27,830 bases of DNA. Origin: Priapulus caudatus (taxonomy: Eukaryota; Priapulida; Priapulimorpha; Priapulimorphida; Priapulidae). The DNA lies in the NCBI RefSeq assembly GCF_000485595.1, contig NW_014577933.1:33177-61006 (forward strand), in the 5' to 3' direction. Each line of letters opens with the position of its first letter. Positions within the stretch are counted from its first letter, which is position 1. Position numbers and translations under genes: made by a program. The notes under the pieces were generated by a model that was not told the origin of the DNA, did not search any database, and was given only the letters and a program-made list of their open reading frames with translations. Positions 1 through 8,715 of this stretch are shown piece by piece.

Positions 1-271
1 ACTAGAATCCCTCCACTCCACCACAGAGTCACCGCAGTAGACGTTAGATGAGCGCTGTCGCTATGCGGCACTTGTTTTGTCCTAATATTGAAACAACCAA
101 CATTTTTTAAATAATGACAGCAGACAAAAGCGTCTCGTTCCAGAAGGAATTGTTATGTGCTATTGGTTTCTCTGTGTCTGCAGTGGTTTGTGCTATCAAA
201 TTCTAAAGCTGTTGTTCGTGTTTAGCACTGAGTTATCCTTCCTGCTGACATTTTGTGTTTATGTTCGTTAG
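1..271. other. Intron of the amphiphysin gene; carries a dispersed repeat
   Basis: No exon is recognised before the acceptor at 270-271. Positions 50-76 hold a 27-bp sequence that recurs, inverted and with one mismatch, at 25528-25554, so a dispersed repeat fragment is present here. Confidence 0.5.
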
Positions 272-3200
272 ACAAGTGAGCAGCTGTACAATGCGATGGA
301 GAAACTGGCAGCCGAGAGCTCGCAAGGCTCTTACTCACCGAAACGCCTTCAACCGCAAAGTTCCTCCTACGTGCCTGCGTAAGCACACCTCCTTCTCCCA
401 GTTTCTTTATGTGGCTATTATGCACGAGTCCAAGTTTCTAGAGTTCGTGTTTATAGTCATCTTTGATTTTCAGATGACATTGTGACATCTTGTCATGTAG
501 ATCGATAGCGGATCTAATCAGGCGGATAAATAGCCGTTTAATCGGAGGGTTCATTGCTGTGCTTTGGCTTTAATTTGAACCAGATACGAATTTTTACGCG
601 AGTTGCTGATAGTTTTATTTATTGAAACACAGACTGAAACTGCTGTATGAGTTTAGCTGATGTGTATTAGAAATAATAATTAAACGGCTATGAATTACCT
701 TATTCCATCTTTCGTCTTTCAGGTCTCCACTTGGAGTGGATTTAAGCATGACAAACAAGTCCTCACACACAGGTAGATCTCTGCTGCATCATTACATACA
801 TCATCACTACGTACTACCATGTTCAATTTCGCATTAGATCCTTCTTTGCATTTGAAAATTAGCCGGTTGCTCGTGCATGCATGGGCTAAGGCTAATGCAT
901 TTTGTGCGATGTTCGTAATTTTTTCGACTGCTTTCAGATAAGTCGGACATGAATGGACCACCGGACGATGAACAGGTAAGTGATATCCTGCTTGGTTCGG
1001 AATCTTGCTAGTGTGTGTCGCCTCTTGCTCGTAGCAATTGTAGGGAAGCGACACTGCATCCCACACGTACACGCGAGGATTGAACCGCTAAGATAGTCGG
1101 GTGTTGGTTGATATACGTGGCAGCTGTTGCAGTTGCGAATGCGACCGTACTGCTGTTTACCAGCTGATGCCCCCCCCCCATCACCCCTTCCAAGACACAG
1201 TTATTTGTGCATTAATACAGTCATAATTAGCATTGTAGCGTACGTTTTGTAAACGAATGCCCGGATCTGCGTTAAACAGTTTCGAGTTAACAGAGGGAGC
1301 GGCATGATTTAGCTGTTGCACAGTTTGAGTTGTTGATAGCGCAGTGATTTTTAAGCCTATGATTTCCGACGTGGTTCAATCCTCGCTTGCTGTGCTCGCT
1401 AGTGTCGTGCTTTGCTTGCTGTCTGAATTAATGCAAGCTTATGCCATTCACAGTGTTGCAAATCGCACGTAGATAAAAATTGTAGTGGCAACAGCCTATG
1501 TTTCCAAACATAGTAAACACTGCTGGTTGATGTTGCAGCTATTGTATTGAAGATGTAATTCTGTATGGACGTTGGGGGTGGTGGTAAAGTTTGGTGATGT
1601 AACTATGGGCTGGCTTTCCGGTTATAATGGGGTTATATACGAGAGGTGTGGTTTCATCTTTGGAAACATGGTGTTGTGCATGATATGTCTACTGCCCATA
1701 ATGCTACTTGTAATATGAGTGTGTTTGCCTTAACTGTTGATAGTTATTAGTATGCTAAATTAATTGCTATTAATTGGTGTTCGTTTTGATATGATTTCAT
1801 GTTTTGCGCACTAATTTAGGGTTGTTTTGGGATCGCCCGTCTCCCACTCTTGTGATAGCCCATTCCCTTGTGACGAGATTGTCACAGAGATTGATCAGTC
1901 TGATACAGAAAGATATCATGTTTTTTTAATGAATTGTGCTGATGAAAACCCATAAATACGCGAGAGGTAATGTGTGTGAGTGTGTGAGTGTGTGAGTGAG
2001 TGAGTGAGTGAGTGAGTCAGTGAGTGAGCGTGTGCGTGTGCGTGTGTGTGTGCGTGTGCGTGTGCGTGTGCGTGTGAGTGAGTGAGTGAGTGAGTGAGTG
2101 AGTGAGTGAGTGCGTGAGTGAGTGGTGATTGAGTGAGTGCGTGAGTGGAGTGCATGTGTAAGTACGTGTGTGAGTGAGTGAGTGCAGTGCATGCGTAAGT
2201 GCGTGCGTGAGTGAGTGAGTGTGTGCATGCGTGAGTGAGTGAGTGAGTGAGTGAGTGAGTGCATGTGTGAGTGAGTGAGTGCAGTGCATGCATAAGTGCG
2301 TGCGTGAGTGTGAGCGTGAGTGAGCGAGTGTGTAAGTGTGTGCATGCGTGCAGGGGTTGAAATAAGCGATGGTCCGATGGTCCGGGGCCATCAAATAATC
2401 AGGAGGACCATCAGGTTTTCAAAGTCAATAGTCCAACGGACCATTGAATATTTTGGTCCCATTTTACGGTAATTTTCTTTGAGGTTTCCACGTTCCAATA
2501 TACTATTAAAGTGAATAAACAATTACTGTATCGTTTGATACATTCATTGTAGGTGCATAATTAAACCATTTCATCACCATGTAAAATCTCTTTCTTACGC
2601 TTGCACGCCGCATTACTTTTAGAGAACAATTTGAAATTTAGGAGGACTATCTGAAAATTTAGGAGGACCATCTAAATTTCAAACTAGATTGTCCTGTGGA
2701 CCATCTCTTTTTTCTCCTTATTTCTACTCCTGTGCATGCGTGAATGATTGGGAAGCTACGGGTCTATCGGCAGCAGAAGCGTAACGCTGTAGGAGCGGAT
2801 AGGCATTCGTCATACCGAATGTCATCTTTTTAAATAAAAACATTAAAGGATAGCCTCCGTACTCTACGGTGGATACTAGTTTGCGCGGGGGTCGGGCGAT
2901 CCAGGTTTATCGCCTCTGTCATGTCGTGTGTCTACGTTGCCCGTGTTGTGTGTGGTCACTGTGTGTGCATGATCGTACCCCTCAGGCCTCGCTGCCAGAT
3001 GACGACGAGCTTGGAGGCTCATCGAAGCGAGAGAGCCTCGTTGAGTCCGTCACGGCCGCACTGGCCGCCACCAATGTGAGTCCGACCCGCCATCCTTACC
3101 GCAGGGGTAGAAATTAACTTTTGAACACGGGAGTCCAACGGACTCCCTACACTCAAAAAGAGGGAGTCCGCAGTCGTGAGGTTCAAAATTAAAGATATTA

Positions 3201-3745
3201 ACAATAACGCATGTGCTTATTTTTAAGATTCATGCGGTTGCACGTCTGCCAAATTTTCTTTGGACATTAGCTGAAAAAATACGGTAGTTCCATGAGGCTG
3301 TGCTCCGGAACGAACTAGTTAGTATAGCAGAATTTTCAGGGAGTCACACGGACTCCTGCATATGTCAAATCAGGGAGTCCGCTCTGGAATGAACTAGTTA
3401 GTATAGCAGAATTTTCAGGGAGTCACACGGACTCCTGCATATGTCAAATCAGGGAGTACGACAGTAAATCAGGGAGTATTTGACTCCGGACTCCCGTTAA
3501 TTTCGCACCCTGCAGTCACCTCACCTTACCGCACTCACCGCAGCACCGTAGTTCTGCAGCCCGTCGGCACTCTACCCTTGCAGCACCTCCGCCGCCCTGG
3601 CCACGCACGCTCGTCTAGTAGTGCGCTCTCTTCTAACGACTAACCTAAATGCTAACCTGAGCGTCTTGCATGCGGTCGTGTAGTTGTCGCGCGGATGTCG
3701 CTGTGTTGTGCTCGCTTGTCATTTGCGGCAGGATACTGTGCGGTG

Positions 3746-3776
<31 letters not shown>

Positions 3777-3779
3777 TTG

Positions 3780-3822
<43 letters not shown>

Positions 3823-5615
3823 TGGTTGTTTGTCGTAGTGTGAGTCCGTGTTATGTCGTTGGATGGAGCTGATAACATTTGGTGGTGAGAATCTTCTGAC
3901 GGGTGATGAGGATTGGTGCTCTGTTTCTTTAATGCATTGATAACAGGTCAGCATGCGCGCTAGGGCAGTACAGTGCTAGCAATCAACTGCCATCACTGTT
4001 TGCTCATTGTTGGAATTGACAGCCCAGCCTCCATTTCGGGACTGATAACTATTGAGCAAAATGGGGCACATAGTTACTATCGGTTGTAGAAATCAATACA
4101 TAGTTACTATCGGTTGTAGAGATCAATATTTTTGGAGGAATCAGGATTAGCATGGTCTTTGTTTCTAAGACTGGCATGAAAATAATTTTATAAAATCCAT
4201 GTGAAACTGTCCAGTGGGTGCTTAACTGTACTAGAGTGTGTGTTGACCTGGTTGGGTAAGCGGTTGGTTGATTAGGAAGTGACAAAAACAATAACCACTT
4301 TTTTAGCATTTCACTTCAGAAATTATAAGGAATTGCAATCACTGTGAGTTGTGTCTTAACAGGGGGCGCCACTTGACATTACGGTAGAGAAAAATGTTAA
4401 CAAAGATGAGGAGAGAGAGAAGAAAGCAGCAGAGAAGCAGCGGGAAAAGGAAAAGGAGAAAGAGAGAGAAAGGGAGAAGCGTAAGGAGAAGGAACGAGTC
4501 AAGGAGGAGGAAAAAAGAAAGACGAGAGAGAAAGAACAACAGTTGGAAATGGAGGCAGAGCGAACGAGGCAGATAGAGAAAGAGAGGGAGGAAGAGCGAA
4601 AAAGAGAGAGGGACGAAGAGCAAAAGAGGGAGAGGGAGAAGGAAATTGAAAAGGAAAATGCAAACGCAAAAGATGTTCAGGCGTCTAAGGAAAAGATAGA
4701 CGCTGATAAAGATGTACAGGACGAGAACGTGGTTGCTGCGGCGGCGGACACTGATGCTGATGCGCCACCTGGTGGCTACCTGTACAAGGTATCATTTATG
4801 TCATTTGTCTGCAGCTTCATTGTGTGACCGTGAATGATGATTTGCATGAGCCTCTCTAGGGTTCTTCATACCAACAATTAATGTAACTCAAAATAAGCAC
4901 ACAACATAAATCTTGTAGTGCATTCTTACTATTTATTCGAGTAATAAGGTAAAGAATTAAAATTATAGTTTAATGATTTTTTATTTTGCCGGCTACACCG
5001 ACCTATGATGTACGCGACGTCGAGAGTTTGATGACGCGACTCGCGTAATTCGCGGAATCCTTCCCTCAATGTGTGGGTTTTCACACGCGTGTGTCTCTCC
5101 CCAGGTCCACGCCACGCATACTTACACGGGAGAGGACGAAGACGAGCTGACGTTTGAAGCCGGCGAGACTGTTTACGTAGTGGATCATGATGATCCGGAG
5201 GAGCAGGTATGTAGTAGGTGCTATCCGTCTTATATGCCAGCGTCGCTCAGTTCAGTCACGTAGTACAGCAACATGGCTGCTCTTCACGATTGTCTGTTCG
5301 TAAACGCTTTGGCTTAAATTTCGATAGTCGTCCATTACTTTCTAATGTTCTTTTTACTTGTATATTTGTTCGAAATCGGAAGCGGTGGGCATTGTTGGGT
5401 ATTTTACTTTTGTTTTGTTACTTTTTACTGTAAAAATTGTGTTATATTTAAATAGATTTTTATGTAGGGCCTATCGGGTATAGCATGCTCTAACATAAAT
5501 AAGTCCTGTAATAATTTTTTTCCTGTGGTTTTAGGATGATGGATGGCTGATGGGAATCAACAAATCTAACTGCAGGAAAGGCGTCTTTCCGGAGAATTTC
5601 ACCAAGCGGATTTAG
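272..5615 (+). CDS. BIN1/AMPH-like: Amphiphysin/BIN1-family protein, last 7 coding exons (5' part outside window)
   Basis: BAR-SH3 proteins of this family bend membranes during endocytosis and T-tubule formation. Seven exons join in frame with GT-AG borders: 272-378, 723-772, 938-975, 2986-3075, 4363-4788, 5105-5206 and 5535-5615, giving 297 residues and a TAG stop. The first exon reads [17 protein letters not shown] and matches the last BAR helix of amphiphysins (EKLYEVMTKLGDQH in human AMPH, from memory). Exons 2-4 are a Ser/Asp-rich linker. Exon 5 has about 84 residues made almost only of E, K and R (4405-4656), then PPGGYLYKV, matching the PPGFLYKV that opens the family SH3. The SH3 keeps [21 protein letters not shown] and [11 protein letters not shown]. 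The BAR N-terminus must lie before position 1. No clathrin or AP2 motif or proline-rich segment is seen in the visible linker, but an alternative exon could have been missed. Orthology to AMPH versus BIN1 cannot be resolved, because invertebrates usually have one such gene. Confidence 0.9.
1335..1390 (+). repeat. Possible tRNA-derived SINE head
   Basis: A degenerate A-box-like string (TAGCGCAGTGA, about 1337-1347) is followed about 25 bp later by a good B-box-like string (GTGGTTCAATCCTCG, 1371-1385). The same 13-mer GGTTCAATCCTCG occurs on the minus strand at about 1073-1087. The two copies suggest a tRNA-derived SINE family, but no cloverleaf could be drawn and no element ends were found. 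Confidence 0.25.
1971..2340. repeat. Compound microsatellite (GTGA)n / (GT)n / (GTGC)n
   Basis: About 370 bp of alternating GTGA, GTGT and GTGC units lie in the amphiphysin intron between 976 and 2985. The overlapping open frames here (rich in His, Thr, Ser and Leu) result only from the repeat. Its 3' edge abuts a transposon whose left direct repeat is microsatellite-like sequence. Confidence 0.95.
2351..2732. mobile_element. 382-bp MITE-like element with CAGGG termini (element A)
   Basis: The left end CAGGGGTTGAAATAA and the right end TTATTTCTACTCCTG are inverted repeats with two mismatches. A perfect 10-bp direct repeat, TGCATGCGTG, flanks it (2341-2350 and 2733-2742) and is a candidate target-site duplication, although the left copy borders a microsatellite. 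Inside, the word GGACCAT or its complement ATGGTCC occurs repeatedly, including GTCCAACGGAC at 2431-2441. There is no transposase. CAGGG ends recall hAT elements, but hAT duplications are normally 8 bp. Confidence 0.75.
3102..3512. mobile_element. 411-bp MITE-like element with CAGGG termini (element B)
   Basis: The left end CAGGGGTAGAAATTAAC and the right end GTTAATTTCGCACCCTG are inverted repeats with a few differences, and they closely resemble the termini of element A (2351-2732). The interior repeats GGGAGTCC/GGACTCCC many times, including a perfect 8-bp palindrome with a 3-bp spacer at 3129-3147. Two tandem 79-bp copies lie at 3303-3381 and 3382-3459. CCTTACCGCA occurs at 3094-3103 and 3524-3533, so the target duplication is unclear. 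The element lies 26 bp after the exon ending at 3075. Confidence 0.7.
3743..3822. repeat. (GCGT)n microsatellite
   Basis: About 19 copies of the 4-bp unit, with one interruption near 3778, in the intron between 3076 and 4362. Open frames over it (Arg-Thr-His or Cys-Val-Arg repeats) are artefacts. Confidence 0.95.
4068..4127. repeat. 30-bp tandem duplication
   Basis: Two adjacent copies of a 30-bp unit beginning ACATAGTTACTATCGG, at 4068-4097 and 4098-4127, with a single A/G difference visible. It lies in the intron before the charged amphiphysin exon. Confidence 0.85.
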
Positions 5616-6083
5616 GTATATTCGCGTGAAAGATGGTGCCACCATTGGTCTCAATTGCGAATATAGCGTGTGCTTGACGCTAAAAGTGACAGGACAGCAT
5701 TTGTACGTGCAGAGTGCATTTTGTAGGTCACACCGCAGAGCTGTGTCCACACTTGATCGTTTAATCGGTGTGTCTTGTTGGGTAGAAGGTGATACTAAAA
5801 TGCTTCCCCTGCCGAGTGTGCCTTGTCAAGTTTTGTTGACATTCCTTGATGCAAGATCGTGGGTATTTTATATATCTTTATATAAATTCTATACATATGT
5901 AATCATTTTGAAAAGAAAAGAAAGGAAAAGTTGGTATAATATAACGAGTGCATAGCCGATATGTCTATTATCATGATGATTTGTCTATATATCTCTAAAT
6001 GATTAGTAACATGGAGTGAGGTGTAATATATTTGTGAGCATCATTGCACCCAAATCAACATCACCCACATTAGAGCAATAGCA

Positions 6084-6836
6084 TCAGAACTAGATAATAG
6101 GGAAGGAGTGTGACTTCAATAAACAAGGGAAATTCGTCATTTACTAGCCTTAGAATACCTACGATTTACTACGCGTAACTCAACCAACTTGAGCTCAAAT
6201 CGTACACGGTACATTCGCCTAGCATCGTGCGAAATCGTTTCCTCGTATACACCCGCAATCCGGAGATACAGACTAAAACGTACGACACGATTATCCATTC
6301 TGTTGCCAGCAAACCGAATGTATAACCTGCCTAGCTTGAAACAAAAGGCAGCTACTAACGATTCTTGCGCACTCTTGTGCCCTTGGCGATGCGGTGTGGC
6401 TCGCTGGGAGATTGGACATCGACGCAACACTCGGCGAGCTAATCTTTGACCTATTTACAGCTGGTATGCCCCCCCCCTGCACGCACGCCCACCACAATCA
6501 GCAGCAGCTCTTGCTCCAATCTCCCAGCGAGCCACACCGCATCGCCGATGGCACAAGAGTGTGCAAGAGTCGTTAGTAGCTGCCTTTTGTTTCAAGTTAG
6601 GCAGGTTATACATTCGGTTTGCTGGCAACAGAATGGAGAATCGTGTCGTACGTTTTAGTCTGTATCTCCGGATTGCGGGTGTATACGAGGAAACGATGCT
6701 AGGCGAATGTACTTTGCACGATTTGAGCTCAAGTTGGTTGAGTTACGCGTAGTAAATCGTAGGTATTCTAAGGCTAGTAAATGACGAATTTCCCTTGTTA
6801 TTGAAGTCGTACTCTTTCCCTATTATCTACTTCTGA
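6084..6836. mobile_element. Large foldback (snap-back) inverted-repeat element
   Basis: The left arm (6084-6416, 333 bp) and right arm (6515-6836, 322 bp) are near-perfect reverse complements around a 98-bp loop (6417-6514) that contains a C9 tract. The main difference is a 10-bp deletion in the right arm between short ATCG repeats; the rest is scattered substitutions. Open frames in the two arms read nearly the same peptide, so they are mirror images of one sequence. I recognise no protein and found no clear target-site duplication. Confidence 0.9.
6118..6123 (+). promoter_or_regulatory. Candidate polyadenylation signal of the amphiphysin gene (AATAAA)
   Basis: This is the first canonical AATAAA after the stop at 5615 that I see; it would give a 3' UTR of about 500 nt. 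It lies inside the left arm of the foldback element at 6084-6836. The matching place in the right arm reads AATAAC, so only the left arm offers the signal. Its use is inferred. Confidence 0.4.
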
Positions 6837-7420
6837 TAGCACTGATAGAACTGGCATCTTAATAAAAAATTTTATTATTAAGTTTGCAACTATGAACCTG
6901 TGCCTTGGCTGTATGCGGTTTTGTCATTTCTGCCAGGATAAATGATTCTGGTGTGCCAAGAAGGGCATGCAGGTGACTGTTCTTGCTGTGTATCCTACAC
7001 GTTTTGCACCAGTTTTCACTTTCTTTGCTGGGCTGGCAATGAATTTCTCTATTTTATTGGGCAAAATTTCTCTGCGGGAATTGCCACGTATAGCCGCTAG
7101 GGCTAGCAGCTAATGATCCTGATGCAAACCGCACATTGTCATTATGGTGAATGTTTGGTGCTACTCTAGCTTATCCTGTCTGTTTTCTTTGAGCAATACT
7201 ATGATAGCTGCACAGCTATTAAAAGTGCACGATGCCTTAATTACGTGAATTCTGTACATTTCTTCTTACCACGATGTTTTAGACCAGGGAATCCGCATCC
7301 CTCGGTGATGACCCACATATGTATCACCAAGGGTCTCCCGTGACTATCATATCCTTTGTTGATATGTGGTAGCATCTATACTAGGGATGCCGAGCTATGA
7401 CCCGCACTACTTTAGCTGAG
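6837..7420. other. Intergenic, no gene recognised
   Basis: No open frame with family resemblance. Around 7284-7400 there are short inverted words (GGTGAT with ATCACC, CCACATAT with ATATGTGG) suggesting another decayed hairpin element, which I could not delimit. Confidence 0.4.
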
Positions 7421-7649
7421 AGGGTCTATGTCCCCCGGGGTACTGCCGGAACGTACCCTGGTACTATCTAATATGCCGGACCGTACCTCGCCTACTCCAC
7501 TAACGAGTCTAAGGAGTCGCCTACGCCTACTCCCTAACCCTAACCCTAACCCTAACCCTAAACCTAACCCTAACCCTAACCCTAATCCTAACCTTAACCA
7601 TATCAAATAGTGACCACGTTCCGGCAGTACCCTGGGGGACATAGACCCT
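7421..7649. mobile_element. 229-bp inverted-repeat element carrying telomeric repeats
   Basis: 34-bp terminal inverted repeats (AGGGTCTATGTCCCCC... at 7421-7454 and its complement at 7616-7649) match with one mismatch. Between them, 7532-7599 holds about 11 units of CCCTAA, the complement of the metazoan telomere repeat TTAGGG, with a few variant units. This looks like an interstitial telomeric tract captured in a small transposon or a telomere-seeded element. No clean target duplication is visible. The Gly-Leu and Asn-Pro open frames are artefacts of the repeat. Confidence 0.8.
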
Positions 7650-8414
7650 ATGAGTGCTACGTTAGGTAGAATCTCAAAAATGTTGTCTGCTGCTTGATGC
7701 TTACACTCCTGTTACGATAACTACATGTCCAGATAAATGAGTTTGTTATTTATTTAATTGTTTGATTTTAAAATCATGTTATCTGGGGTTGTGGCAATTT
7801 AAATGTCATTTTAGAGTGTCGGCTTGTTGTGAAGAATAGGATTAACAGCGATCGGTTGTGGGCGGGCTTTTTTGGTGCACTCATTAACATGTTGTATTTT
7901 GTAATTCTATTTATATTGAACTCGTGGAAATCATGTTAGTCTTGCCGCATTTCTAAGTATTTCTATACGTGTCACATTCCGTTTCCATTATATTCTACTA
8001 GCATTCCCATTTAAATATATTTTGTTATTATTGCCGTTATTTAATGCTGTACTCGCTTGCAGTTTCCCTCGGTAACTATCACAATCACTTTACGCGAGCA
8101 CGTACGTTTGGCGCAAACAGGCGTTTTATACGTGCACATCACGCGCAAGCTCATTTTGTATGCTCTCCCTCGGGAATTTTCATATCATCTAGATTGTAAT
8201 CATTATTATAACTTGCTTCTCATTCCATGTAAGGTATAGTTAGCTTGTATTTTTTGGTAAAATCTACTGTGCATGTGTTAGCGCGTGCGAAAAGCGAATG
8301 GTTGTGGAGTTGGTTTGGGAACAAACGCAATCAATAATGAAACCGTGGCAGCTTTCTCAACGGTGATGGATTACGCGCATGGAAAATTTGTTACGATGGT
8401 GACCGCTGCAAGTG
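7650..8414. other. Intergenic, no gene recognised
   Basis: AT-rich sequence without recognisable coding potential. The 60-residue open frame at 8057-8239 resembles no family I know. Confidence 0.4.
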
Positions 8415-8587
8415 TAGCATGACAGACATCCCCACTATGACGAACACCCCCTATACATATATGGCTATATAGGCGTGTCTAGCAGGTAGCATGGTGCATT
8501 TGATTGATGCATGGGAATTTGACCTTTATTTGCCCATGCACAGTGTGTAGGGGAACGCTTGTCATAAGGGGGATGTCTTCTATGCCA
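8415..8587. mobile_element. Snap-back MITE-like hairpin, about 173 bp
   Basis: The left arm (about 8417-8456, GCATGACAGACATCCCC...) pairs with the right arm (about 8544-8585, ...GGGGGATGTCTTCTATGC) at roughly 75-80% by eye. An inner hairpin uses GATGCATGGG and CCCATGCAC. No coding sequence. A TA or TA-like target site is possible but not clear. Confidence 0.55.
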
Positions 8588-8667
8588 CAGTAGCTGTCCT
8601 TTGTGAAGATGCATTAATTATTATGCTATAGTTGTGCGTTTCACGCGCGTGTCAACGTTAGTGTATG

Positions 8668-8715
8668 CTTGGAGTAATCATTCTGACTTCTGACAGTCAG
8701 AATGATTACTCCAAG
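8668..8715. repeat. Perfect 20-bp inverted repeat with 8-nt loop
   Basis: CTTGGAGTAATCATTCTGAC (8668-8687) is followed after 8 nt by its exact reverse complement (8696-8715). The stem is perfect over 20 bp. It is shorter than usual animal pre-miRNAs, so a small MITE, a recombination-derived palindrome or a transcribed hairpin are all possible. Confidence 0.85.

Noticed and set aside
1916-2394. Three overlapping His/Thr/Ser/Leu-repeat open frames on the minus strand
   Set aside because: They are translations of the GTGA/GTGC microsatellite and have no exon signals.
3645-3954. Arg-Thr-His and Cys-Val-Arg repeat open frames
   Set aside because: They result from the (GCGT)n microsatellite.
4339-4623. 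94-residue Leu/Phe-rich open frame that looks like a membrane protein (minus strand)
   Set aside because: It is antisense to the charged amphiphysin exon; the complement of E/K/R codons gives Leu/Phe/Ser.
7412-7642. Gly-Leu and Asn-Pro repeat open frames
   Set aside because: They are translations of telomeric repeats within the inverted-repeat element.
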